Positions 41,790 through 50,551 of a DNA stretch of 64,000 bases are shown piece after piece. This stretch comes from Clavibacter michiganensis (GTDB taxonomy: Bacteria; Actinomycetota; Actinomycetes; Actinomycetales; Microbacteriaceae). Numbering within the stretch: position 1 is the first letter of the stretch; every line of letters starts with the position of its first letter. The notes under the pieces were generated by a model, which was not told the origin of the DNA, searched no databases, and worked only from the letters and a program-made list of their open reading frames with translations. Where the stretch lies: positions 62,001 to 126,000 of the forward strand of contig NZ_MDJZ01000012.1 of the NCBI RefSeq assembly GCF_002151125.1, in the 5' to 3' direction. The position numbers were made by a program, and so were the translations under genes.

Positions 41790-42959
41790 ATGCCCGCCAT
41801 CACCCCCTTCCGCCTCGACATCCCCGAGGCTGACCTCGACGACCTCCGCCGCCGCCTCCTCGCCACCCGCTGGCCCGAGCCGGAGACCGTCGACGACACG
41901 TCGCAGGGGCCGCAGCTCGCGCGCATGCGCCGGCTCGTCGACCGCTGGATCGACGGCTACGACTGGCGCCGCACCGAGGCGCTCCTGGACGGGTGGGGGC
42001 AGCACACCGCCCGGATCGACGGGCTGGACATCCACTTCCTGCACGTGCGCTCCCCCGTGCCGGGCGCACGCCCGCTGATCCTCACGCACGGCTGGCCGGG
42101 CTCCGTGCTGGAGTTCCGGCACGCGATCGGGCCGCTCACGGACCCCGTCGCACACGGCGGATCCGCGGAGGACGCCTTCCACGTCGTCATCCCGAGCCTC
42201 CCCGGCTTCGGCTTCTCCGGGAAGCCGACCGGCACGGGCTGGGGAGCGCGGCGCACGGCCCGCGCGTGGGCCGAGCTCATGCGCCGGCTCGGCTACGACG
42301 CCTGGTACGCGCAGGGCGGCGACCTCGGGGCGACCGTCACGTCGGAGCTCGCGGCGCTCGAGGCCGCGGAGGGCATCGGGCTCCGGGCGATCCACCTCAA
42401 CATGGCGACCTTCATGCCGACGGACGACGAGATGCGCGACGCCACCGACGAGGAGCGGCGGATGATGGCGGAGACCGTGCGCTACCGGCAGGAGCTGTCC
42501 GGCTACTCGCAGCAGATGTCGACCCGGCCGCAGACCGTCGGCTACGCGCTGCAGGACTCCCCCGTGGGCCTCGCGGCCTGGATCTACGCGATGTTCCAGG
42601 ACGTCGGCGGATCCCATGACGAGCACGGCGACGCCGAGGCCCTCTTCCCGCTCGACGAGATCCTCGACGACGTGATGCTCCACTGGCTTCCCGGCACGGC
42701 CGCCTCCGCGGCCCGCTTCTACTGGGAGTCCGCGCAGGTCGGCTGGGCCACGCCGGGCACGATCGAGGAGCCGATCACGGTGCCGACCGGGCTCAGCGTC
42801 ATGCCGGGCGAGTACGTGCGCCGCTCGCGCCGCTGGGCCGAGCGCCGGTACGCCGACCTCGTGCTCTTCCACGAGGTCGAGCGCGGCGGGCACTTCGCGC
42901 TGCTCGAGCAGCCGGGGGCCCTGGTGGACGACATCCGGGCGACGTTCCGCGGGCGCTGA
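41790..42959 (+). CDS. Epoxide hydrolase-like alpha/beta-hydrolase with EHN domain
   Basis: 389 residues. The N-terminal EHN domain (FRLDIPEADLDDLRRRL) precedes the hydrolase core with oxyanion motif HGWPGS near 98, nucleophile Asp in QGGDLGATV near 177 and the His in GGHFALLEQP near 367. It resembles microsomal/juvenile-hormone type epoxide hydrolases, which open epoxides with water. GGAG lies before the ATG. Its position divergent from marR suggests induction by a xenobiotic or plant compound, which is an inference. Confidence 0.9.
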   Translation: MPAITPFRLDIPEADLDDLRRRLLATRWPEPETVDDTSQGPQLARMRRLVDRWIDGYDWRRTEALLDGWGQHTARIDGLDIHFLHVRSPVPGARPLILTHGWPGSVLEFRHAIGPLTDPVAHGGSAEDAFHVVIPSLPGFGFSGKPTGTGWGARRTARAWAELMRRLGYDAWYAQGGDLGATVTSELAALEAAEGIGLRAIHLNMATFMPTDDEMRDATDEERRMMAETVRYRQELSGYSQQMSTRPQTVGYALQDSPVGLAAWIYAMFQDVGGSHDEHGDAEALFPLDEILDDVMLHWLPGTAASAARFYWESAQVGWATPGTIEEPITVPTGLSVMPGEYVRRSRRWAERRYADLVLFHEVERGGHFALLEQPGALVDDIRATFRGR

Positions 42960-42969
42960 GCCCGGCGGA

Positions 42970-43662
42970 TCAGCCGCCGAACGGCCGCAGCGACACCGAC
43001 TCGAGCGTGCCGTCGCGCGTCTGGTCGACGACGAGGCGCACGGCGCGCGCGACGGACGCGGGCTCGAGGTAGCGCGCCTCGTCGTACTCGCCGCCCTCCT
43101 TGGCGCGGAGCTCGCGCTGCATGTCGGTGGCGACGCGGCCCGGGTGCACGCTCGAGACGCGCACGCCGTGCGGGCGCTCCTCCTCGCGCAGGGCGTCGCC
43201 GAGCGCGCGGAGGGCGAACTTGGATCCTGCGTAGACGCCGCCCGTCGGGTTCGCCGTGAAGCCGGATCCGGAGTTCACGAGCACGACCTGCCCCTTCGCG
43301 GCCCGGAGCGCGGGCAGGAGGACGCGCGTGACCTCGGCGACCGCGAACACGTTGACCTCGAACACGCGGCGCCACTCGTCGACGGGCGTCTCGGCCACCG
43401 CGTCGCCGCCGATGACGCCGGCCGAGTGCACGAGCACGTCGAGGCGGTCGAGGGCGGGGACGGATCCGTCGAGGCCGCCCGCGGCGAGGTCGGCGGCCCA
43501 GCCCGCGGCGTCGGGGAGCGACGCGGCGAGCGCGTCGACGGCGTCGCGGTCGCGGCCGTGCACGATCACGCGGTGGGTGCGGCCGAGGTCCTCCGCGATG
43601 GCGCGGCCGATGCCGCGGGTGGCTCCCGTGACGAGGGCGACGGGGCGGGCGTGGTCGGTCAT
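42970..43662 (-). CDS. SDR-family oxidoreductase
   Basis: 230 residues. Cofactor motif TGATRGIG at 12-19, NAG-like HSAGVIGG near 82, and catalytic YAGSK near 149-153. His-Gly-Arg after strand 2 (VIVHGRD) suggests NADP(H). Substrate unknown; the sequence is a short, general SDR. AGGAGG precedes the ATG. Convergent with the epoxide hydrolase, 10 bases away. Confidence 0.88.
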   Translation of the reverse strand: MTDHARPVALVTGATRGIGRAIAEDLGRTHRVIVHGRDRDAVDALAASLPDAAGWAADLAAGGLDGSVPALDRLDVLVHSAGVIGGDAVAETPVDEWRRVFEVNVFAVAEVTRVLLPALRAAKGQVVLVNSGSGFTANPTGGVYAGSKFALRALGDALREEERPHGVRVSSVHPGRVATDMQRELRAKEGGEYDEARYLEPASVARAVRLVVDQTRDGTLESVSLRPFGG

Positions 43663-43797
43663 GGATCCTCCTGGGTCGCGGTCCTCCAGGCTACCGACGG
43701 CGTCCGGGCACCCGTCGGGCGCCGCCGGGAGCATGACGTACCGTGAGGGGACGGCGGCCGCCCGGCGCGTCGGCCCGCCGCCCGAGAGGATCCGCCC

Positions 43798-44145
43798 GTG
43801 CACGCCCGCTTCCCCGCCAGCCTCGAGGTGCTGCGCCAGGAGGCCCGCGACGAGCTGGACGCCGTGATCGAGCACCGCTGCCGCAACGGCGACGACCCGT
43901 GGGAGGTGATCCCGCAGCTGCCGACCGTGGACGAGCACGTGGTCGCGACCCTCCGCCAGGACGCGCTCGAGGCCGACGGGATGGCCGAGGAGCTGGCCCG
44001 GGTGCGGCACCCGTCGACCGAGCCCGGCGTCGTGGCGCGCTTCGAATACCGGCTGCTGCGGGGCATCGCGCTCGAGCACCCGGACCTGTCGCGCGCGGTC
44101 TGGACGCTCATCGGCCGCATGGAGCGGGACCTCCGCCGCCGCTGA
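43798..44145 (+). CDS. Conserved-looking helical protein of unknown function
   Basis: 115 residues, GTG start with GAGAGGA upstream. Predicted almost entirely helical, with charged amphipathic segments (VLRQEARDELDAVIEHRCRN) and a Trp-containing DPWEVIPQLPTVDEHVV. No membrane helix, no cysteine pair and no domain I recognise. Codon pattern matches neighbours. It stands alone just upstream of the heat-shock control region. Confidence 0.6.
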   Translation: MHARFPASLEVLRQEARDELDAVIEHRCRNGDDPWEVIPQLPTVDEHVVATLRQDALEADGMAEELARVRHPSTEPGVVARFEYRLLRGIALEHPDLSRAVWTLIGRMERDLRRR

Positions 44146-44186
44146 CGAACAGGTGGTGAGAGCAGCATTCGCCGTCGGCGAACGCC

Positions 44187-44216
44187 TTGGCACTCCCCCA
44201 TGCCGAGTGCTAATCT
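44187..44216 (+). promoter_or_regulatory. CIRCE element overlapping the hsp20 promoter
   Basis: TTGGCACTC (44187-44195), a nine-base spacer, and GAGTGCTAA (44205-44213) match the HrcA operator consensus TTAGCACTC-N9-GAGTGCTAA with a single change. TTGGCA at 44187-44192 and TAATCT at 44211-44216 also form a -35/-10 pair with an 18-base spacer, so HrcA bound here would cover the whole promoter. Confidence 0.92.
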
Positions 44217-44223
44217 CGACGCA

Positions 44224-44244
44224 GTTGAGCCGAGGGGGCTCAAT
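44224..44244 (+). promoter_or_regulatory. HAIR-like HspR element
   Basis: TTGAGCC-GAGGG-GGCTCAA (44225-44243) is a perfect 7-bp inverted repeat. The outer TTGAG and CTCAA are nine bases apart, the spacing in the HAIR consensus CTTGAGT-N7-ACTCAAG. It lies at or just after the predicted transcription start, so HspR would block elongation or clearance. Confidence 0.7.
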
Positions 44245-44273
44245 CCACAGATCATCGATCAGAGGAGTCGAGC

Positions 44274-44738
44274 ATGAACATGACCTTCGATCCGTTCCGC
44301 GAGCTGGACCGCGCCATGGGCGCACTGGCCGAGACCCGCCAGTCCAACCGGCCCATGCCCATCGACCTGCACCGCGAGGGCGACACCTACGTGCTGGCCG
44401 CCGACCTCCCGGGCATCGACCCGGGATCGGTCGACATCGACGTGGACGGCCAGCTGCTGACCATCCGCGCCGAGCGCACGCTCGCGGGCGACCAGAACGT
44501 GCGGTGGCTGACGCGCGAGCGCGTCGCCGGCACGTTCCTCCGCCAGCTGACCCTCGGCCAGGGCATCGACACCGAGCGCATCTCGGCGCACTACGCCAAC
44601 GGCGTGCTGAGCGTCACCATCCCGGTGAGCGAGCGGGCGAAGCCGCGCAAGATCCAGGTCACGTCCGACGAGCCGAACGGGCAGGACGCGTCGCCGCAGA
44701 CGCTGAGGGTGGAGCAGGCCGCACCCGCCGCGAGCTGA
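44274..44738 (+). CDS. Hsp20/alpha-crystallin small heat-shock protein
   Basis: 154 residues. The alpha-crystallin domain spans about 35-130 and ends with YANGVLSVTIPV; the C-terminal I-x-V anchor is in RKIQVTSDE. It holds unfolding proteins as an ATP-independent chaperone. AGGAG lies before the ATG. Control by HrcA (CIRCE) and probably HspR (HAIR) is visible upstream, so expression should rise on heat shock. A terminator follows at once, so the gene is monocistronic. Confidence 0.93.
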   Translation: MNMTFDPFRELDRAMGALAETRQSNRPMPIDLHREGDTYVLAADLPGIDPGSVDIDVDGQLLTIRAERTLAGDQNVRWLTRERVAGTFLRQLTLGQGIDTERISAHYANGVLSVTIPVSERAKPRKIQVTSDEPNGQDASPQTLRVEQAAPAAS

Positions 44739-44754
44739 TCCCCGCACCGCACCA

Positions 44755-44794
44755 CGAGGAGCCGTCGTCCGCACCAGCGGGCGGCGGCTCCTCG
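44755..44794. terminator. Bidirectional terminator between hsp20 and the siderophore operon
   Basis: CGAGGAGCCGTCGTCCGC pairs with GCGGGCGGCGGCTCCTCG over 18 positions with two G-U pairs, closing an ACCA tetraloop. It ends both the hsp20 and the convergent siderophore transcript. Confidence 0.8.
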
Positions 44795-44814
44795 CACGTG
44801 CGGGCCGCGCGTCG

Positions 44815-47343
44815 TCAGCCGATGCGCGGCCGGAGCCCCGCGTGGATCGCGAGCGGGTTCCGGAGCGACCCGTGGATCTGCATGACCGGCGCCTGCAGGT
44901 CCACCATCCGCCGGTTGTCGCGCAGCTGGAGGCGGTTGAGGCAGGAGCGGTCGAACGACGGCGCGAACAGGTCGAACCGGGCGACGCGGTCCGCGAGCTC
45001 CGGGTGCGCGCGCTCGTGGTCGGTGAGCGCCTCCGCCGCCACGCGCCACAGGCCGTCGGGTCCGAGGTCGTCGCGGTCCTCGAGGAGCGCGGCGGCGAAG
45101 CGGAGGAAGCCGTCCATCACGTCGGTGAAGACCGTGAGGGTGCGCTCGTCCTCGGGGACGTCCAGGCGGATCCGCCGCACGTCCTCGGGCAGCTCGCGCT
45201 CCGTGTCGAACAGCGCCACCTCCTCGGCGATGTCCTTCATGAGCACGCGGACGACGACGTGGTCGCGGAGGACGAGGATCACGTTCTCGCCGTGGGGCAT
45301 GAACGCGAGGTCGTGCGCGAGGAGCGCGTGGGCGAGCGGCACGAGGTACGCGTCGAGCCAGCGGCGGAGCCAGGCGGCCGCGCCGATGCCGGACGCGTCG
45401 ATGAGCTCCCCCAGCACGGTCCTCCCGTGGGCATCGATGTGCAGGAGGCTCGTCATGCTCATGAGCCGCTCGCCCTCCGCGAGGCCCGGTACGGGCGACT
45501 CCCGCCAGAGCGCGGACAGCATCTTGCCGTGGGAGTGGCCGGGCGGCAGCGCGGACTCGACCCGCTCCTCGCGCACGCCGACCGCGGCGACCTCGCGGAG
45601 GATCCCGAAGCCGAGCCGCGCGAACTCCTCGTCGCCCGCGACGAGCGCGTGCACCCAGTCGTTGATCGCCGGGGTGACCGCCATGTACGCCGGCGAGAGG
45701 CCGCGGGTGAAGCCCATGTTGAGGATCGAGAGCGACGTCTTCACGTAGCAGCGCTCGGGGCTCGTGCGGTTGGCCCAGGTGCGGATGGACTGCTGCGCGC
45801 CGTACTCGTCGTCGCCCGTGCCGAGCAGCACGATGTCGCGGCGCGCGACGAGGCCCGCGAAGGTCACCGTGACGACGTTCTCCCACTGCCACGGGTGCAC
45901 CGGCACGAGCACGCGCTCCGCGGGGTCGATTCCGAGCCGCTCCATGCGCGCGCGGAAGCGGGCGCGGGCGGATCCGCCGAGCTCGGCATCGAGGAACGCC
46001 TCCCGGTCGAGGCCCTCGATCGCGGTGAAGCGGGCGAGGCGCTCATGCACGGCGAGCCAGAGGATCCGGACGTCCTCCCCCGCCTCGGGCGCGTACCGGT
46101 CGTGGTCGTCGAGGTCGAAGCCGATGCGGCCGTTGGTCGCGACGAAGCAGGGATGGCCCTCGTCCATCGTCGACTCGACCTCGGCGTAGGACGCCGTGAG
46201 GAGGCCGCAGGCGTCGGGCACGTCGCGGAGGCGGGAGAACGCTGCGGCCGACAGCGTGCTCTGGATCTCGTCGAGGTAGACGGGCAGCACCTCGTCGGTG
46301 ATCCCGAGCCGGTCACGGAGGTCGAGCACGAGGTCGGTCGCGTCGAGCTCGGCGGGGGCGCCGTCGACCGTGTGGGCGATGCTCCGCTCCTCGATGTCCC
46401 AGTGGTCGAGCTCGAGGATCCGGGCCCGGTACGCGTACGCGCTCCGGCCGTCGGGGCTCGCGACGCGGTAGTCGGCCCAGGCGCGGGGGTCGTGGATCCG
46501 GCGAGGCGCACCGGGCGGCCTCTCCGGATCCACGCGCTCCGGCTCGATGAGCAGCTCGTGCGCGAACTCGGCGAGCGCCTTGCGCACGAGGTGGCGCGTG
46601 GCCGCGGCCCAGACGTCGGGGCGGAGGTGCGCGGCGCGGTGGACGCGCGGATCCGGCTCGGCGGCGGTCTCGGGCGCCGGGCCGGGCACGGGCTCGAGCG
46701 ATGTCCGGGCTCGTGATGCCGCGTCGGGGTCGGCGGGGCGGTCGTGGGTCAGGGTCATGTCGTGTCCGTCCGTGGGGGTGGCGTGCAGGAGGGCGTCGTC
46801 ACGCGTGGCGACGCTGAGGAGCGCGTGCTTCGCGCCGAGGTCGACGACCCGGAGCGGCCGGAAGCCGACGAGCTCGTTGAGTCGGTGGATCCGGGTGTTG
46901 CGGACGTCCGGCTCGACGACGAGGCGCCGCACGTCCGGATCCCGCAGCAGGTGCCGGACGACGTGCCGCATGACCGCGGTCGTGAAGCCGGGCAGCGGAT
47001 CACCCGTGGGCGGCGCCACGAGCAGGTGCATGCCGCGGTCGCCGGGGAGCGGATCCAGGTGCGCGCCGATGGGGTCGCCGGCCGGGTCGTACGCCTCCAC
47101 GAGGAACGCGGGGACCCCGTCGTGCCGGCCGATCCACGCCCCGCGCCGGGGATCCGTCGCGATGGACCGGTACTCGGCCCGCACCTCGTCGAGCGTCGCG
47201 TGCTCCATCTGCCAGAAGCGGGCGCGCGGCGCGGTCACCCAGGCGTGCACGAGGGCGGCGTCGGCGTCCGGGTCGAGCGGCCTCAGGTCGAGCCCGTAGG
47301 CGGGGGACTCCGCGGCGGGCGCCTCGGTGGCGGGCGCGCTCAC
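44815..47343 (-). CDS. N-acyltransferase-NIS synthetase fusion for hydroxamate siderophore
   Basis: 842 residues with no stop between two domains. Residues ~15-185 form a GNAT-type siderophore acyltransferase (IucB/AlcB/DesC-like: FWQMEHATLDEV, HLLVAPPTGD). Residues ~230-842 are an IucA/IucC synthetase (DesD-like) with EGHPCFVATNGRIGF, HPWQWENVV and MPHGENVILVL. The first should acylate an N-hydroxydiamine, the second joins the units with ATP. An internal ATG at 46758 could give free synthetase but has a poor ribosome site. GTGA overlap with the hydroxylase gene. DesC and DesD are separate proteins in Streptomyces. Confidence 0.85.
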   Translation of the reverse strand: MSAPATEAPAAESPAYGLDLRPLDPDADAALVHAWVTAPRARFWQMEHATLDEVRAEYRSIATDPRRGAWIGRHDGVPAFLVEAYDPAGDPIGAHLDPLPGDRGMHLLVAPPTGDPLPGFTTAVMRHVVRHLLRDPDVRRLVVEPDVRNTRIHRLNELVGFRPLRVVDLGAKHALLSVATRDDALLHATPTDGHDMTLTHDRPADPDAASRARTSLEPVPGPAPETAAEPDPRVHRAAHLRPDVWAAATRHLVRKALAEFAHELLIEPERVDPERPPGAPRRIHDPRAWADYRVASPDGRSAYAYRARILELDHWDIEERSIAHTVDGAPAELDATDLVLDLRDRLGITDEVLPVYLDEIQSTLSAAAFSRLRDVPDACGLLTASYAEVESTMDEGHPCFVATNGRIGFDLDDHDRYAPEAGEDVRILWLAVHERLARFTAIEGLDREAFLDAELGGSARARFRARMERLGIDPAERVLVPVHPWQWENVVTVTFAGLVARRDIVLLGTGDDEYGAQQSIRTWANRTSPERCYVKTSLSILNMGFTRGLSPAYMAVTPAINDWVHALVAGDEEFARLGFGILREVAAVGVREERVESALPPGHSHGKMLSALWRESPVPGLAEGERLMSMTSLLHIDAHGRTVLGELIDASGIGAAAWLRRWLDAYLVPLAHALLAHDLAFMPHGENVILVLRDHVVVRVLMKDIAEEVALFDTERELPEDVRRIRLDVPEDERTLTVFTDVMDGFLRFAAALLEDRDDLGPDGLWRVAAEALTDHERAHPELADRVARFDLFAPSFDRSCLNRLQLRDNRRMVDLQAPVMQIHGSLRNPLAIHAGLRPRIG

Positions 47344-48725
47344 GCGAGCACCCCCGATCCGGCCGCGGGCACGTCGTCCGGCAGCCCGAACTCCTGGAAC
47401 GCGATCCGCTCCTCCACCGGGTACGCCTCGCGGCCGGTGATGGCGCGCAGGATCCGCGAGTTGCGGTGCGCCGTCATGCCGAGGTCGGGCGCGACGAAGC
47501 CGTGCGTGTGCACCTCCGCGTTCTGCACGAAGAGCCTGCCGGCGTCGTCGACCGTGTGCTCGCGCGCCACGTCGAGCCGGCCTCGGGCGTCGCGGTGCAC
47601 GCGGTCGCCGAGCCCGTCGAGGATCCGCGGTGCCCGTGCGTCGTACCCGCTCGCCATGATCACGGCGCCCGTCGGCCACTCCCGCTCCGCGCCGGTCTCG
47701 GCGTGCCGCAGCCCGAGGACCGCACCGCCGTCGGGCGTCACGCGCGCCGACACGACCTCCGCGTTGGTGAGCAGCCGGGTGGGCACGCCGGATCCCGCGT
47801 CGCCGCCGGGCGCGAGCCGCCCCTCCGCCCGCAGCGCGTCGAAGGCGAGCCGCTTCCGGTAGAGCGCGTGGAAGACGTCGTCGATGAGCTCCGAGTCGAT
47901 GCCCTTGTAGAGGGCCCGCTGCTCGCGCAGGAGCACGTCGCGGGTGGGCGCGGGCAGGCCGAAGAAGTGGTCGCTGTACTCGGGGCTCGTCATCTCCAGC
48001 GTGAGCCGCGTGTACTCGAGCGGGAAGAACCGCGGCGAGCGCGTGATCCAGTCGAGCCGGTACCCGCGAGAGTCCACGTCCTCGAGGAGGTCGCGGTAGA
48101 TCTCCGCCGCGCTCTGCCCGCTGCCGACCACCGTGATCGCGTCCCGCTCCTGCAGCGCGGCCTTCGCGCCGAGGTACCCGGAGCTGTGCACGACGCCCGG
48201 GAGGTCGCGCACGGCGTCCGGCAGCCAGGGCGGGGTGCCGACGCCGACGACGAGGGCCCGGCCGCGGTGCACGTGCCGATCGCCCGCGGCGTCGACCGAC
48301 TCGACGACGTACGCGCCACCGGCCTCGTCGAAGGAGATCGCCTGCACGTCGCGGTCCATCTCGATGCCCCGCGCGCGCTCCGCCGCCCACCGGCAGTACG
48401 CGACGTACTCGCTGCGGAGGGGGAAGAAGTCCTCGCGGATGTAGAAGGAGTACAGCCGCCCGGTGTCCTTGAGGTACGCGAGGAACGAGAACCGCGACGT
48501 GGGATCCGCGAGCGTGACGAGGTCGGCGAGGAACGGCGTCTGCAGGTGCGCGGTCGGCAGCATCATGCCGGGGTGCCAGTCGAAGCGCGGCTTCCGCTCG
48601 AGCACGACCAGGTCGAGGTCGAGGGGATCCGCGAGGCAGGCCAGGCCGAGGTTCGCGGGGCCGAGGCCCACGGCGACGACGTCGCGGATGCGGTCGGGGG
48701 CGGTGTCGGCGCCGGGGGCGGTCAT
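47340..48725 (-). CDS. Lysine/ornithine/diamine N-monooxygenase (IucD/DesB-like)
   Basis: 461 residues. The FAD motif VGLGPANLG is at 19-27, FDWHPGMMLPTAHLQTPFL near 50 is typical of microbial N-hydroxylases, and VVGSGQSAAEIY near 195 binds NADPH. C-terminal YDARAPRILDGL fits. It hydroxylates the amine of lysine, ornithine or cadaverine as the first siderophore step; the linked decarboxylase favours cadaverine. ATGA overlap with the decarboxylase gene and GGAGG upstream. Confidence 0.92.
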   Translation of the reverse strand: MTAPGADTAPDRIRDVVAVGLGPANLGLACLADPLDLDLVVLERKPRFDWHPGMMLPTAHLQTPFLADLVTLADPTSRFSFLAYLKDTGRLYSFYIREDFFPLRSEYVAYCRWAAERARGIEMDRDVQAISFDEAGGAYVVESVDAAGDRHVHRGRALVVGVGTPPWLPDAVRDLPGVVHSSGYLGAKAALQERDAITVVGSGQSAAEIYRDLLEDVDSRGYRLDWITRSPRFFPLEYTRLTLEMTSPEYSDHFFGLPAPTRDVLLREQRALYKGIDSELIDDVFHALYRKRLAFDALRAEGRLAPGGDAGSGVPTRLLTNAEVVSARVTPDGGAVLGLRHAETGAEREWPTGAVIMASGYDARAPRILDGLGDRVHRDARGRLDVAREHTVDDAGRLFVQNAEVHTHGFVAPDLGMTAHRNSRILRAITGREAYPVEERIAFQEFGLPDDVPAAGSGVLA

Positions 48726-50341
48726 CGGCCGGCCTCCGCGCCGGCGCTGGTGTTGGCGGCGGCGGCGGGCACGCCGGCAGCCTCCGCGTCGCCCGGCCCG
48801 GCGTCGAGCGCGTCGCCCGCGGCCACGACCATGCGCAGGATCTCGTCGATGTGCGCGTCCGTCGTCGCCGGGTTCAGCAGCGTGAGCTTCAGGTGCGCGC
48901 GGCCGTCCACGCGCGTGGCGGCGACCATCGCCCGGCCCGAGTCCTGGATCGCCTGCCGGATGCCGCGGTTCACGGCGTCCGAGCGGGCCCCCGCGTCCGG
49001 CCCCGCGGATCCGTCCCGCTCGCCCGCCGGCACGTACCGGAACACGAGCGCGCTGATCTCCGGGCGCACCACCACCTCGAGCGCCGGATCCCGCCGCATC
49101 GCGTGCCAGGCGCGGTCGGCCAGCGCGATCACGTCGTCGAGCATCCGCCCCACCCCGTCCGCGCCCACCGTGCGGAGCGTGAGCCACAGCTTCAGCGCGT
49201 CGAAGCGCCGCGTGGTCTGCAGCGACTTGTCGACCTGGTTCGGGATCTCCTCGTGCGCGCGATCCGCCGGGTTCAGGTAGTCGGCGTGCAGCGTCGCGTG
49301 CCGGAGCGTGCGGCCGTCGCGCACGAGCACCGCGCTGGAGCTCACCGGCTGGAAGAAGGTCTTGTGGTAGTCGACGGTCACGGAGTCGGCGCGCTCGATC
49401 CCGTCGAGCAGGTGCCGGTGCCGGAGCGACGTCAGGAGGCCGCCGCCGTAGGCGGCGTCGACGTGCAGCCAGATCCCCTCGCGCCGGCAGACGTTGCCGA
49501 TCGCGGGCAGCGGGTCGACGCTGCCGAAGTCGGTGGTGCCCGCGGTCGCGACCACGGCGACGGGCAGGAGCCCGGCCGCGTAGCAGCGCGCGAGCTCGCG
49601 CTCGAGGGCGTCGACGCGCATCCGCATGGCGTCGTCGGCGGGGACGCGGATGACCGCGTCGGGGGCGAGGCCGAGGATCCGGGCGCTCTTCTCGACGCTG
49701 AAGTGCCCGACCTCGCTCACGAGGATCCGCATGCGCTGCCGGTCGGCCGGCGCCAGCCCGTGCACGGCCGCCGCCTCGTCGCGCGCCAGCAGCAGCGCCT
49801 GCAGGTTCGACTGGCTGCCGCCGCTCGTGAAGACGCCGTCCGCGTCGTCGCCGAGGCCGGCGCGGCCCGTCGTCCAGTCGATGAGCGCACGCTCGATGAG
49901 GGTCGCGCCGGCGCTCTGGTCCCAGGTGTCCATCGACGTGTTCACGCTGGAGAGGATGAGCTCGCCCGCGATGGCCGGGATGAGGATCGGGCAGTTGAGG
50001 TGCGCGACGTACGACGGGTCGTGGAACCAGACCGCGTCGCGGAGGTACAGGTCGTCGAGCTCGTCGAGGGCGTCGTCGAGGCCGCCGAGCGGACGGTCGA
50101 GGTCGAGGCCCGCGAAGGATCCGCGGAGGCGCGCGGGCGTGATCCCCGTGAAGGGGCCATCGGCGCGGCGGGCCGCGGCGCGCACGTGGGCGGCGGCGGC
50201 GCGGAGGGCGGCCTCCCAGCCGGGGAGCGTCCGGTCGGAGAACAGCTCGCCGGCGGGATCCGCGCCCTCCGCACGCGGGTCGGCGCGGGCGTCCGCGAGG
50301 GTCTGGTCGGTCGGGCGGGAGGCGTGCGGGGAGAGGGTCAT
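48722..50341 (-). CDS. PLP-dependent group II decarboxylase (DesA/lysine decarboxylase-like)
   Basis: 539 residues. The PLP Lys is in VDYHKTFFQP near 325; HVDAAYGGGLL near 300 holds the cofactor Asp. FDPSYVAHLNCP-like HDPSYVAHLNCPILIPA is characteristic of siderophore-associated lysine or 2,4-diaminobutyrate decarboxylases. It provides the diamine for hydroxylation; cadaverine is the likeliest product given the other genes. First gene of the operon; AAGGA precedes the ATG. An iron box lies 56 bases upstream. Confidence 0.9.
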   Translation of the reverse strand: MTLSPHASRPTDQTLADARADPRAEGADPAGELFSDRTLPGWEAALRAAAAHVRAAARRADGPFTGITPARLRGSFAGLDLDRPLGGLDDALDELDDLYLRDAVWFHDPSYVAHLNCPILIPAIAGELILSSVNTSMDTWDQSAGATLIERALIDWTTGRAGLGDDADGVFTSGGSQSNLQALLLARDEAAAVHGLAPADRQRMRILVSEVGHFSVEKSARILGLAPDAVIRVPADDAMRMRVDALERELARCYAAGLLPVAVVATAGTTDFGSVDPLPAIGNVCRREGIWLHVDAAYGGGLLTSLRHRHLLDGIERADSVTVDYHKTFFQPVSSSAVLVRDGRTLRHATLHADYLNPADRAHEEIPNQVDKSLQTTRRFDALKLWLTLRTVGADGVGRMLDDVIALADRAWHAMRRDPALEVVVRPEISALVFRYVPAGERDGSAGPDAGARSDAVNRGIRQAIQDSGRAMVAATRVDGRAHLKLTLLNPATTDAHIDEILRMVVAAGDALDAGPGDAEAAGVPAAAANTSAGAEAGR

Positions 50342-50397
50342 GGGTCCTTCGTCGGTTCGATGGGGAGCCGTGTCCGGGTCACGAGCATCAGGAATGG

Positions 50398-50416
50398 TTA
50401 GGCAAGGCTCACCTAA
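50398..50416 (-). promoter_or_regulatory. Iron box (DtxR/IdeR operator) of the siderophore operon
   Basis: TTAGGCAAGGCTCACCTAA matches the DtxR/IdeR consensus TTAGGTTAGGCTAACCTAA at 16 of 19 positions, including all of the TTAGG/CCTAA ends. It lies 56 bases ahead of the decarboxylase start, so iron-loaded repressor should switch off the operon. Confidence 0.92.
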
Positions 50417-50551
50417 TATGGGGGCGCTCGGACGGGAACGCAACCCGGTCGACGACGACTCGCGGGGACCCTCCGCGAGGCGATGCCGCGACCCCGCTTC
50501 GGGGGCGCGACCGGCCGTGCCGCATCGCCGGAGCGCTCGTAGGGTGGGGGC

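Noticed and set aside
50398-50551. Iron box also controlling the acidic gene at 50552
   Set aside because: The box is 135 bases upstream of the gene and lies next to the siderophore promoter, while 50552 has its own leaderless -10 at 50540-50545.
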